A stretch of DNA of 45,483 nt from contig NZ_BAHD01000016.1 of the NCBI RefSeq assembly GCF_000298215.1, positions 1 to 45,483 on the forward strand. Reading direction: 5' to 3'. Within the stretch, counting starts at the first letter, position 1. Each line of letters starts with the position of its first letter. A program made the position numbers and the translations under genes. Shown here in pieces: positions 33,519 to 41,436 of the stretch. The DNA is from Kineosphaera limosa NBRC 100340. GTDB lineage: Bacteria > Actinomycetota > Actinomycetes > Actinomycetales > Dermatophilaceae. The notes under the pieces were generated by a model. It searched no databases and was not told the origin of the DNA. It saw nothing but the letters and a program-made list of their open reading frames with translations.

Positions 33519-34976
33519 GTGGAGTTTCTCAACGGCCTGGCCCCGACGCACGACCTCACCTACAACGACGTCTTCATGGTGCCCTCGCGCAGCGACGTGG
33601 GCTCGCGCCTGGATGTCGACCTGACCACGCCGGACAAGGTGGGCACGAGCGTGCCGCTCATCGCCGCCAACATGACGGCGGTCTCGGGGCGCCGGATGGC
33701 CGAGACGATGGCCCGGCGGGGAGCGCTGGCGATCCTCCCGCAGGACATTCCGCTGCCCGCGATCGCCACGTCGATCCGGGAGGTCAAAGCGGCCGATCCG
33801 GTGTTCGAGACGCCGATCGTCATCGCGCCGACGGCACCGGTCGCCGAGTTTCTGTCCCTCGTCGGCAAGCGCTCCCACGGGGTGGCCGTGGTGGTCGAGG
33901 ACGGCCGACCGGTCGGTGTCATCTCCGAGAAGGACTGCCAGGAGGTAGACCGGTACGCGACCGTGGGCGAGGTGATGGTCAGCGAGGTGCTGACCGTCAA
34001 CCGGGACGCCGACCTGCGGGCGGTGTTCGACCGGATGGCCTCGCACCACCTCGACACGGTGCCGGTCGTCGAGGATGGCGCACTGGCCGGCCTGTTGACG
34101 CGGCGCGGCATCCTGCGCTCGACGATCTACCGGCCGTCGCTGGACGCCGACGGCAAGCTCATGGTCGGTGCCGCGGTGGGCATCAACGGCGACGTGCGCG
34201 CTAAGGCCGCGGCACTGTTGGAGGCGGGCGCGGACGTGCTGGTCGTCGACACGGCGCACGGGCATCAAGAGAAGATGATCGACGCGCTGGGGGTCGTGCG
34301 CGCGGCGCGCGACGAGTTCGCGGCCCAGCACGGCCGGCGGGTGCCCATCGCGGCGGGCAACGTGGTCGCCGCCGACGGGGCGCGCGATCTGGCCGAGGCC
34401 GGCGCGGACATCGTCAAGGTCGGGGTCGGCCCAGGCGCGATGTGCACGACCCGGATGATGACCGGCGTGGGTCGCCCGCAGTTCTCTGCGGTACTGGAGT
34501 GCGCTGCTGCGGCCAAGGAGTCGGGCGCCAGCGCGTGGGCCGACGGTGGCGTGAAGTACCCCCGCGACGTTGCGTTGGCCCTGGCCGCGGGGGCGGCGAG
34601 CGTCATGATCGGCTCGTGGTTCGCGGGCAGCTACGAGTCCCCCGGCGACCTGCAACGCGGCAGCGACGGCCGGCTATTCAAAGAGTCCTTTGGGATGGCC
34701 TCAGCCCGGGCCGTGCGCAACCGCACCCGCGACGCCGGAGCCTTCGACCGGGCCCGCTCAGCCCTGTTCGAGGAGGGCATCTCCAGCGCCCGCATGTACC
34801 TGGACCCCGAGCGCCCCGGTGTCGAGGACCTGCTCGACCAGATCGTCTCCGGGGTCCGCAGCGCCTTCACCTATGCCGGCGCCAAGACCATCGGCGAGTT
34901 CGGCTCCCGCGCCGTCGTCGGCCTCCAGTCCAGCGCCGGCTACGACGAAGGCCGCCCCCGCCACACCTCCTGGTAA
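33519..34976 (+). CDS. guaB1: GuaB1-family IMP dehydrogenase-related protein (probable GMP reductase)
   Basis: TIM-barrel enzyme of the IMPDH/GMPR family with two CBS domains inserted near residues 95-210, 485 residues in total. The start GTG at 33519 gives the conserved LTYNDVFMVPSRSDVGSR. The catalytic loop GVGPGAMCTTRMMTGVG holds Cys309. GuaB1 proteins of mycobacteria were long listed as inosine dehydrogenases, but the related enzyme has been shown to be a GMP reductase, feeding GMP back to IMP; the same is likely here. A TAGCAT hexamer lies 8 bp before the start codon, without a ribosome binding site, so the mRNA may be leaderless. It is flanked on both sides by genes that look acquired. 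Confidence 0.93.
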   Translation: MEFLNGLAPTHDLTYNDVFMVPSRSDVGSRLDVDLTTPDKVGTSVPLIAANMTAVSGRRMAETMARRGALAILPQDIPLPAIATSIREVKAADPVFETPIVIAPTAPVAEFLSLVGKRSHGVAVVVEDGRPVGVISEKDCQEVDRYATVGEVMVSEVLTVNRDADLRAVFDRMASHHLDTVPVVEDGALAGLLTRRGILRSTIYRPSLDADGKLMVGAAVGINGDVRAKAAALLEAGADVLVVDTAHGHQEKMIDALGVVRAARDEFAAQHGRRVPIAAGNVVAADGARDLAEAGADIVKVGVGPGAMCTTRMMTGVGRPQFSAVLECAAAAKESGASAWADGGVKYPRDVALALAAGAASVMIGSWFAGSYESPGDLQRGSDGRLFKESFGMASARAVRNRTRDAGAFDRARSALFEEGISSARMYLDPERPGVEDLLDQIVSGVRSAFTYAGAKTIGEFGSRAVVGLQSSAGYDEGRPRHTSW

Positions 34977-35100
34977 CGGTAGAGCGGGCCCGCGCGAGGC
35001 ATCCAGGGGGACGAATGGCCCGATTACGCCACCGCGCTCAGGTCAGCGGAAGTGTCGCCGATCACTTCAGGTGTCCGATCCCGTCGCAGAAAGGACCATC

Positions 35101-35690
35101 GTGGTCGCTCGTTCCAGACTGTCCGCCGTCGTCGCTACCGCCGTCCTCGCCGGGGGGGTCTCCTAGCTCCCGCGGCCCACGCCGAGCCAGCGCCCCCAGC
35201 GCCTGAGGTGTCGACCGCACCCGCCCCGGCGCGCCCCACTCCCGCCCCGCTGGCCGAGCTCGAAGGTGCCAAGAACGCCACGGCCAGCACAGCTGGCTAC
35301 TACGAGCACATGAACGTCGTGTCGACGAACATGCACATCTACAACTTCTGGAACGAATCGCCCAAGTTCGGCGCCCCCGCCGGGACTGCCTCCGCGCCGC
35401 TGGCCGGCGTCGCGTGGGAGCACAAGACCTACACCTACAACACCAGCTACCCAGGACGCTTGGAAATTCAGCTCTGCTCGGACGTGCCACGTCGCTGCTA
35501 CGACGTCAGCAACCACCCTGAGGCGTGGTTTACCGCCTACAACGACCTGGATGCCGCCACCACAAAGTTCCTCTTCCGATACCGCTGGTACAACGCCTCA
35601 CGACCTGACAACGGCCGCATCTATGACCCCTGGGTCGGGGCCGGCGCAAAGCCCTTCGTCACTGCCTCTGCCGCCGCCTGGTGGGACTGA
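35101..35690 (+). CDS. Secreted protein of unknown function, frameshifted in a poly-G run
   Basis: A GTG at 35101 with AAGGA at 35091-35095 starts a signal peptide (VVARSRLSAVVATAVLAGG) that stops at a TAG just after a run of seven Gs (35152-35158). The continuing frame encodes LLAPAAHAEPAPPAP and then some 165 residues to the stop at 35690. One extra G would join both parts into a perfect signal peptide, cut after AHA, and a protein of about 196 residues. The mature part is Pro/Ala-rich at first, then Trp/Tyr-rich with two Cys residues (QLCSDVPRRCYDV). No known domain is seen. This is either a sequencing or assembly error, an inactivated gene, or a phase-variable one. The 141-aa gene follows after 17 bp. 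Confidence 0.6.
35152..35158 (+). repeat. Homopolymer of seven G at the frameshift
   Basis: The tract sits exactly between the two halves of the signal peptide. Eight Gs would restore the frame; seven end in a stop codon within 10 bases. Confidence 0.85.
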
Positions 35691-35707
35691 GCGAGTAAGG
35701 AAGAACG

Positions 35708-36133
35708 ATGACCTCAGACTTCTCCGTGGCCAGAATCCGCCAGACTGAACCGATGGCTCTGACGCCACCCAGCGGTGTACGCAAGGCAATCTACGAATCT
35801 GCTTCGTACGGACCGCTCTTGGAGAGCGACAAGCGAATGCTCGAAGAATTCTCGGGCATGGAGTTCGATTGGCCGCCAGTTTCTGGCGGGGCGTTTCCTG
35901 GCGATGCCGTCGGCATTGCCTTGATCCGCAAGGGCCAATTGCAAGACGGAGCCCGCTTGGGCAGCGGTGACCTGATGTCTGCGATGAGCCGCCTCCAGAG
36001 TGTGTACCAGCGGATGAACGGCAGCGGCATCTTCACTGACGAGTTCATGACTTACGTCGCGCAACGCTCTGCCGACTCCCCCGCCGCCTTCAGCCAACTC
36101 GCACGCCTGACAGGTCGGGACATCTACGCCTGA
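35708..36133 (+). CDS. Hypothetical protein, partner of the secreted protein
   Basis: A 141-residue protein from the ATG at 35708 with AAGGAAGA at 35697-35704. It has no signal peptide and no membrane segment. The sequence is mixed alpha-type, with Trp-Pro-Pro and a Gly-rich loop in the middle (DWPPVSGGAFPGDAVGIALI) and LARLTGRDIYA at the end. I do not recognise the family. It starts 17 bp after the secreted-protein gene, so the two are one unit; a toxin-immunity or effector-chaperone relation is possible but only guessed from order. Codon use is less G/C-rich than in the backbone. An in-frame internal ATG at codon 16 is a further start option. Confidence 0.7.
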   Translation: MTSDFSVARIRQTEPMALTPPSGVRKAIYESASYGPLLESDKRMLEEFSGMEFDWPPVSGGAFPGDAVGIALIRKGQLQDGARLGSGDLMSAMSRLQSVYQRMNGSGIFTDEFMTYVAQRSADSPAAFSQLARLTGRDIYA

Positions 36134-36188
36134 CCGTCATCCCTCCTCGTCAACGCCCGGAAGTCTGACGTCAGCGGCGTATTGACGC

Positions 36189-36281
36189 CGACGGGACACA
36201 GCTCACCGGGACGGGACACAGCAAAGCCCGACGGGACATGCCTGCTCAGGTGTGTCTCGTCGGGTTCTACTGTGTCCCGTC
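36189..36281. terminator. Nested hairpin between convergent genes
   Basis: Three copies of gacgggaca on one side face their reverse complements. The outer stem pairs gacgggacacag (36210-36221) with ctgtgtcccgtc (36270-36281) perfectly over 12 bp. The inner stem pairs cccgacgggaca (36227-36238) with tgtctcgtcggg (36253-36264) with one wobble. It lies between the 141-aa gene and the end of gntP and can stop transcription from both sides. Confidence 0.65.
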
Positions 36282-36370
36282 GCGAGGGGCTGTGCCCCGT
36301 CGCGAGGGGCTGTGCCCCGTCGCGAGGAGCTGTGCCCCGTCGCGAGGAGCTGTGCCCTGTCGCTCGGAGA
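36271..36370. repeat. 20-bp tandem repeat array, five units
   Basis: Units begin at 36271, 36291, 36311, 36331 and 36351. The first four are near-identical (tgtgccccgtcgcgaggggc type) and the last is degenerate. Several units end in gggg and begin with tgtgcccc across the junction, so each junction can form its own small hairpin. Confidence 0.9.
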
Positions 36371-36403
36371 GGCGTCCCGGGGCTCGGGGCCCCGACCGCG
36401 GCC

Positions 36404-37789
36404 CTAGACCAGGGCCCAGACGCCCATCGTGACGGCGAAGCCGACGACGGACAGGAACGTCGAGAGCACGGTCCAGGTCTTCAGGCCGTCGGCGACGGAC
36501 AGGCCCTGGTATTTGGTGACGATCCAGAAGCCGGAGTCGTTGATGTGGCTCAGGCCGACCGCGCCGAAACACATGGCGAGCGTGATGACGACGACCTGCA
36601 CGCTGGTGAACCCGCCGGCCGCGATGCCGGGCTGGATGAGGCCCGCCGCGGTGAGGATCGCGACGGTCGCCGAACCCTGCGCGGCCCGCAGGGCCAGGGC
36701 GATGAGGTAGCCCGCGACGATGATCGGTAGGCCCAGGTCGGCCAGCCACTCCGAGAGCGCAGCGCCGATGCCGGTCTTGACGAGCACGTTGCCGAAGACG
36801 CCGCCGGCGCCGGTGACGAAGATGATGATCGCGACCATCGGCAGCGCCGAGTCGAGCACGCTGGTGCGCTGCGTCTTGTTCCAGCCGGCCTTCGAGCCGA
36901 TGGCGAAGTAGGCGACGATGACGGCCACCAAGAGCGCGGTGGTCGGCGCCCCGATGTAGGCCGCGATGTCGCGGACCAGCTCGCCCTCGGGCAGCAGCGT
37001 CGCGGTGACCGAGCCGATCATGATCATCGCGATGGGCAGCACGATGAGGAAGGTGACCAGACCCGCTCCGGGGCGGGTCCGCACGGCCAGGTCGGTGCCA
37101 CCAGCCGAACCAGCCGAGCCGGCACCGTCGGTGTCGTCGGACATCGCCGCGGTGGCGGGCGACTCCTGAAGTTCGATCTGCTCGACCTTGAACAGCTTGG
37201 CGGCGTAGAAGCCCGCGACGCCGACTAGCGCGCAGATGACCAGGCCGATGAGGGTCATGAGGCCGACGTCGGCGCCGATCGTGGCGGCCGCGGCGACCGG
37301 GCCCGGGTGCGGCGGCAAAGCGACGTGCACGACGATGAGGACACCGGCCACCGGCAGGCCGAGGCGCACCGGGTGCAGGCCCGCGGTCTTGGCAAACGCG
37401 AAGACCAGCGGCGCCAGGATGATGAAGCCGACGTCGAAGAACACCGGGATGCCGAGGATGAACGCGGCGATCGTCACGGCCGCGACGACGCGCTTCTGGC
37501 CGAGCTTCTCGGTGAAGGTTGTCGCCAGCGTTTGCGCGCCGCCGGAGACCTCGACGAGCCGACCCAGCATCGAGCCGAGTCCGACGATGATCGCGACCGA
37601 GCCGAGCACCTTGCCCATGCCCTCGACCATCGTCGGCACGACCTCGCCGATGGGCACGCCGGCGACGATCGCCGTCCCCATCGCCACGAGCAGCAGGGAG
37701 ACGTAGGCGGAGAACTCGAACTTGATGACGAAGACGAGCAGAACGAGGATCGCGACGAGCGCGATCGCGAGCAGCGCACCGACTCCCAT
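36404..37789 (-). CDS. gntP: GntP-family gluconate/sugar-acid permease
   Basis: Cytoplasmic-membrane symporter of 461 residues for gluconate and related sugar acids. About twelve hydrophobic segments and family motifs are present: GTAIVAGVPIGEVVPTMVEG near the N-terminus, FILGIPVFFDVGFIILAPL, ALPPHPGPVAAAA, and GLSHINDSGFWIVTKYQ near the end. A hydrophilic insert of about 40 residues (Ser/Ala/Gly-rich, acidic) separates the two halves. Its ATG lies 1 bp past the ltnD stop codon, so the permease is the third gene of the otnK-ltnD-gntP operon. Threonate, erythronate or a similar four-carbon acid is the likely substrate here. Confidence 0.92.
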   Translation of the reverse strand: MGVGALLAIALVAILVLLVFVIKFEFSAYVSLLLVAMGTAIVAGVPIGEVVPTMVEGMGKVLGSVAIIVGLGSMLGRLVEVSGGAQTLATTFTEKLGQKRVVAAVTIAAFILGIPVFFDVGFIILAPLVFAFAKTAGLHPVRLGLPVAGVLIVVHVALPPHPGPVAAAATIGADVGLMTLIGLVICALVGVAGFYAAKLFKVEQIELQESPATAAMSDDTDGAGSAGSAGGTDLAVRTRPGAGLVTFLIVLPIAMIMIGSVTATLLPEGELVRDIAAYIGAPTTALLVAVIVAYFAIGSKAGWNKTQRTSVLDSALPMVAIIIFVTGAGGVFGNVLVKTGIGAALSEWLADLGLPIIVAGYLIALALRAAQGSATVAILTAAGLIQPGIAAGGFTSVQVVVITLAMCFGAVGLSHINDSGFWIVTKYQGLSVADGLKTWTVLSTFLSVVGFAVTMGVWALV

Positions 37790-37790
37790 G

Positions 37791-38711
37791 TCAGTTCTCC
37801 TTGCCGGTCACGGCGATGCTGGGGGCGAGCACGGTGATGACCGCGGAGTCGTCCACGGCCTCTTTGCCCTGCGCCTCGCCGAGCAGGTAGAGCTGCTCGG
37901 CGGCGGCGGCGACGGGCGTAGCCAGGTGCACCGACTTGGCCGCGGTGGTCACGATGCCCATGTCCTTGACGAAGATGTCGAGGCGGCTCTTCACCTCCGC
38001 GCCACCCTCGTCGTAGGCCTGCAGCATCCGCTGGCCGCGGTCGCCGAGCATGAAAGAGGCGGCGGCGCCGGCCATGAGGGCCTGCAGCGCCAGCGCCGGG
38101 TCGAGCCCGAGCGCCCGCGCGAGGGCCAGCGCCTCACCGGCGGCGGCGATGTGCACCCCACACAACAGTTGGTTGACGGTCTTCATGGCCTGGCCGTCGC
38201 CGGCCTTGTCGCCGACGCGCACGAGGGTGCCGGCCATGGCGTCCAGCACGGGCTGGGTGGCGGTCCAGGCGTCGTCGTCGGCGCCGACGGTGACAAGCAG
38301 GTCGCCCTCGCCGGCGCGCACCGGGCCGCCGGAGATCGGGGCGTCGACGATGCGGTGCCCGCTGGCGGCGAGCCGGTCGGCGACCTCACGGACCGCCTCG
38401 ACGCCGACCGTCGAGGTGAGCAGCACGGTGGCGCCGGCGGGCAGCGTCGCCACGACGCCGTCCGGTCCGTAGAGCGCGTCTTCGAGTTGGGCGGCGTTGC
38501 GGACGGCGAGCAGCACGACGTCGGCGCCGGTCGCGGCCTCGCGGGCGCTGCCGCAGCCGGTGACTCCGGCTGCGGCGGCCAGGTCGAGCCGGGGTTGGGC
38601 GATGTCGAAGCCGCGGACGGCGGCTCCGTGGGTGACCAGGTTGGTCGCCATGGGCAGCCCCATGGCGCCGAGGCCGAGGACGGCGACGGTGACGTCACTC
38701 AGTGTTGACAT
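37791..38711 (-). CDS. ltnD: 3-hydroxyacid dehydrogenase family: L-threonate dehydrogenase-like
   Basis: NAD-dependent beta-hydroxyacid dehydrogenase, 306 residues. The Rossmann motif VLGLGAMGLPMATNL (GLGAMG at residues 13-18), the substrate-binding DAPISGGPVRAGEGDL, and GQAMKTVNQLLCGVHIAAAGEAL with the catalytic Lys are all present. The family includes tartronate-semialdehyde reductase and L-threonate dehydrogenase (LtnD). Linkage to an OtnK-type kinase favours the LtnD role, oxidising a tetronate to 2-oxotetronate. It lies 45 bp after otnK and 1 bp before gntP on the same transcript. Confidence 0.88.
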   Translation of the reverse strand: MSTLSDVTVAVLGLGAMGLPMATNLVTHGAAVRGFDIAQPRLDLAAAAGVTGCGSAREAATGADVVLLAVRNAAQLEDALYGPDGVVATLPAGATVLLTSTVGVEAVREVADRLAASGHRIVDAPISGGPVRAGEGDLLVTVGADDDAWTATQPVLDAMAGTLVRVGDKAGDGQAMKTVNQLLCGVHIAAAGEALALARALGLDPALALQALMAGAAASFMLGDRGQRMLQAYDEGGAEVKSRLDIFVKDMGIVTTAAKSVHLATPVAAAAEQLYLLGEAQGKEAVDDSAVITVLAPSIAVTGKEN

Positions 38712-38756
38712 GGTTCGCTCTACTTTCTCTACAGACTTGTGTGGGATCAGGGATGG

Positions 38757-40184
38757 TCAGGCGGAGAGGGTGTCGACGACGTCGGCGAGGGACTGATCTC
38801 CGCCGACATTGCCGGCGAAGACGATGTAGGGGATGCCGAGCGCCGGGCCGTCGACGGGCTCCCACAGCGAGACGATGCCGGGCAGCATCGGGCCGCGGAC
38901 GAACGCGCGGCGGATCTGCAGGCCGAGGGTGGCGACGTCGGACGACGTGATGCCGCCCTTGGCGACGACGAACCGCGGCGCCCGCCGGGCGAGCGCCTCC
39001 CGCACGACCTGCACGACGGCCGCGGAGACCTGACGGGCGATGTCCAGCGACGCGTCGGCGTCGTCGCCGCGCACGAGCACGCGACTGGTGCGCACGACGA
39101 CATTGCCCTGGCCAAGCCCTGCGACCACCTCGTCGACGATGTCGGCCAGATGCTGCTGGCGGCGGTCATCGAGCACTGCGGCGACGTCGATCTCGATCTC
39201 GGTGGGGGCGCGGCGCTCACGGAGCGCGTCGAGCTGGCGGGTGGTGAGGCCGACGTGCGAGCCGACCATGATGAGGCCGCCGGGGGCGCGCTCGCCCGCG
39301 CCGCTGATGCGCTCAACATCCTCAGCGCTCAGCGGCGTCCGCGGAGACTGGCCGATACGCGCCCGACCGAACGGCGGCCCGACACGGTAGACGAACCGCT
39401 TGCCCGCGCGCTCGGCCTGCTCCAGCGCGAGGGCGAGGAGCAGCAGGTCGTTCTCGTCGACGATGTCGGGGGCCACGACCTGGCCGCCGGTCACCTCGGT
39501 CAGGATGCGGGCCGCCTCCTGGCCGGGCTCGCCGGAGCGCAGGGTGGCGAGGTCGATGAGCACCACGTCCTCGCCCGCGATAGCCCCGCCGGACTTCTCC
39601 ACGACCCAGTCCCGCAGGTGGGAGGACTCGTAGCCGAAGGTCGCGTCCTTGGCGAACTCGCTCTCTCCGACGGGGGTGAAGCCGTCGGCGGCCGAGCCGG
39701 CGTAGTGCACGCCGCCCACGGTGATGCGGCCCGCGTCGGCGAAGGCGGGCACGAGGACGATGCCGTCGATCGGGCTCCCGGCCTGCTCCGCCACGTGCGC
39801 GAGCGTGTTGGGCTCCAGCGGAAAGTGGCCCCGCAGGGTGGAGTCGCCGCGGGAGACGAAGGCGACCGGCACCCCGGTCGCCTCGGAGGCTTCGAGGGCG
39901 GCTACGGCGACCTCTTCGTTGACGCGCCGCGCGTCGGCAGGGTCCAGCGACCGGCTGTTCGTCATGACGTAGACGGCGGGCTCGCCCTGATGCAGGGCCC
40001 ACGTGAGGTCCTCGACGGACCAGCCGGTGAGCACCGGGAGGTCGGCGACGGACTGGGTGCCGGTGGGATCGTCGTCGAGCACCACGAGCACACGGCCGGA
40101 GTCGGCGACCGAGCGCGCGACCGCCGCCGGGTCGACCCGGGGACCGGAGGGGATGTGACGGGTGAGCTCTTCCAGGGTGGCCAT
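38757..40184 (-). CDS. otnK: Four-carbon acid sugar kinase (DUF1537, OtnK-type)
   Basis: Kinase of 475 residues for 3-oxotetronate or related four-carbon acid sugars. The N-terminal domain holds LVVLDDDPTGTQSVADLPVL and FVSRGDSTLRGHFPLEP, the substrate-binding signatures of the family. The C-terminal nucleotide-binding domain holds FVVAKGGITSSDVATLGL and GNVGGDQSL. AAAGGAG precedes the ATG at 40184. It is the first gene of the operon. The known pathway also needs an isomerase (OtnI) and a class II aldolase (OtnC), neither of which is present beside it. Upstream lies a palindromic element shared with the regulator gene. Confidence 0.9.
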   Translation of the reverse strand: MATLEELTRHIPSGPRVDPAAVARSVADSGRVLVVLDDDPTGTQSVADLPVLTGWSVEDLTWALHQGEPAVYVMTNSRSLDPADARRVNEEVAVAALEASEATGVPVAFVSRGDSTLRGHFPLEPNTLAHVAEQAGSPIDGIVLVPAFADAGRITVGGVHYAGSAADGFTPVGESEFAKDATFGYESSHLRDWVVEKSGGAIAGEDVVLIDLATLRSGEPGQEAARILTEVTGGQVVAPDIVDENDLLLLALALEQAERAGKRFVYRVGPPFGRARIGQSPRTPLSAEDVERISGAGERAPGGLIMVGSHVGLTTRQLDALRERRAPTEIEIDVAAVLDDRRQQHLADIVDEVVAGLGQGNVVVRTSRVLVRGDDADASLDIARQVSAAVVQVVREALARRAPRFVVAKGGITSSDVATLGLQIRRAFVRGPMLPGIVSLWEPVDGPALGIPYIVFAGNVGGDQSLADVVDTLSA

Positions 40185-40212
40185 GTCAGCTCCTTTGGTG
40201 ATGGCCTGATTC

Positions 40213-40227
40213 TCTGAGGTCAGAGGT
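40213..40227. promoter_or_regulatory. Operator-like element upstream of otnK
   Basis: tctgaggtcagaggt, with the inverted repeat tctga-n2-tcaga, is identical to the element upstream of the FadR-type regulator (41014-41028). It lies 29 bp before the otnK start codon. Confidence 0.6.
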
Positions 40228-40318
40228 CAGATGTTCTGTTTGCGATGCCGGTGGACGGTGCCCGAGAGCGGGGGGATTCGAGGTACTCAGCGACCTGGCG
40301 GTCGCCGTCGGGCTGGAC

Positions 40319-40984
40319 TCACAGGTCCTCCCGCGTCTGTTCGATGTGGTCGAGCATGGCCCGTTCGGCCTGGGCGGCGGTGCCCTCGCGCAGAGCCGCG
40401 AGGATCGCCGCGTGCTTCTCGATGGCCCGGCTGCGCACGTGGGCGCGCGAGCCGGTGACATAGCGGTTGGCCCGCAGCAGGTCGCTGATCGGCCGGTAGA
40501 GCATGGCGACGAACGGGTTGCCGCAGTTCTCCAGAATGACGTCATGAAAGGCGAGGTCGGCCTCGACGAAGCCGTCGACGTCCCCGGTCGCGTCGGCGCG
40601 GCGCATCGCCTCCAGGCGCTCGCCCATCCGGGCCAGCAACTCGGGCGTGGCGCACTGCGCGAACAGTGCCGTGGCGCCTGTCTCCATGAAGCGGCGCACC
40701 TCAATCAGCTGCTCGTGGGTGCGGCGCTCGTCGCGCGACGCGCGGGCCACGAGGTCGACGGACTCCCAGTCGCGCACCGGATTGACGAAGGTCCCCCGCC
40801 CCTGTTCGACGCGCAACACACCCTGCGTCTTGAGCACCTTGACGGCTTCGCGCAGCGTGAGCCGACTGACCTCCAACTCGTCGGCCAGGTCCTGCTCCCG
40901 CGGCAGCGGACGGTCCGCGAACTCCCCCGCCACGACGCGCACCACGAGCCGCTCGACGGCTTCGTCGACTCGAGTCGCACTCAT
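40319..40984 (-). CDS. FadR-subfamily GntR transcriptional regulator
   Basis: Regulator of 221 residues from the ATG at 40984 with AAGGAGG just upstream. The N-terminal winged helix reads LPREQDLADELEVSRLTLREAVKVL and GVLRVEQGRGTFV, the GntR signature. The C-terminal FCD helical domain has the metal-binding pattern DLAFHDVILENCGNPFVAML and a later His in IEKHAAILAALREG. It precedes otnK-ltnD-gntP on the same strand, and both are preceded by an identical 15-bp palindromic element, so it probably controls the operon and itself, with a four-carbon acid as inducer. The longer upstream ATG would place the operator inside the gene. Confidence 0.9.
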   Translation of the reverse strand: MSATRVDEAVERLVVRVVAGEFADRPLPREQDLADELEVSRLTLREAVKVLKTQGVLRVEQGRGTFVNPVRDWESVDLVARASRDERRTHEQLIEVRRFMETGATALFAQCATPELLARMGERLEAMRRADATGDVDGFVEADLAFHDVILENCGNPFVAMLYRPISDLLRANRYVTGSRAHVRSRAIEKHAAILAALREGTAAQAERAMLDHIEQTREDL

Positions 40985-41013
40985 GCGGACCTCCTTCGGA
41001 CCTGGCACATTCA

Positions 41014-41028
41014 TCTGAGGTCAGAGGT
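41014..41028. promoter_or_regulatory. Operator-like element upstream of the FadR-type regulator
   Basis: tctgaggtcagaggt, identical to 40213-40227, 30 bp before the regulator ATG. It supports autoregulation. Confidence 0.6.
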
Positions 41029-41090
41029 TAGCGTGGCGAGCGATGCGATGCAACAGTGGGCGACCCGGGAAGCAATCCGTTGCAACACTA

Positions 41091-41108
41091 CATATATCTA
41101 GATACTCT
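41091..41108 (+). promoter_or_regulatory. AT-rich palindrome in the antitoxin promoter
   Basis: catatatctagatactct contains the perfect palindrome tatctagata (41095-41104) in otherwise G/C-rich DNA, 11 bp before the antitoxin ATG. It can provide the -10 region and an operator for autoregulation. Two tgcaaca copies lie upstream (41049 and 41081). Confidence 0.45.
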
Positions 41109-41115
41109 TGCAGGC

Positions 41116-41436
41116 ATGACGAAGCGTGTGCCCATCACCCTTGCCTCCCGCCAAGGGGTGTCTCGACTCGCCGCCGAGGCCGATAGGTCGCGCATCATCC
41201 TCACCAGCCACGGCCGCCCGGTCGCGGTCGTCGATTCGGCCGAGAGGCTGGACGAGGACGCTCGCAAAATGCGCGAGGCCGCCGCCGCCGTCCTCGACTC
41301 CGCGTTGGCTCAATTGGACCGTCGCAGCGAGCGCCTCGACCTTGCCGCCGCGTGCGAGCGCCTCGGCGTCTCCTTGGACAAGGTGCTGGCCCGAGCCGAC
41401 GAACTGTCTCGCGGAGGCAATGGTGCGCCCAGGTGA
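41116..41436 (+). CDS. Phd/YefM-like antitoxin
   Basis: A 106-residue protein from the ATG at 41116. The N-terminal half resembles Phd/YefM antitoxins: ITLASRQGVSRLAAEADRS, then RIILTSHGRPVAVVDSAERL, the strand pair and helix typical of the fold. The C-terminal half is helical and Ala/Glu/Leu-rich (AAAVLDSALAQLDRRSERL), which would be the toxin-binding arm, and the last part, LGVSLDKVLARADELSRGG, may be extra. Its end overlaps the next gene by 17 bp, as is usual in toxin-antitoxin pairs. An AT-rich palindrome at the promoter suggests autoregulation. Confidence 0.75.
   Translation: MTKRVPITLASRQGVSRLAAEADRSRIILTSHGRPVAVVDSAERLDEDARKMREAAAAVLDSALAQLDRRSERLDLAAACERLGVSLDKVLARADELSRGGNGAPR

Noticed and set aside
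36271-36370. Possible CRISPR array
   Set aside because: The 20-bp units are directly contiguous without spacers, and no cas genes are nearby.
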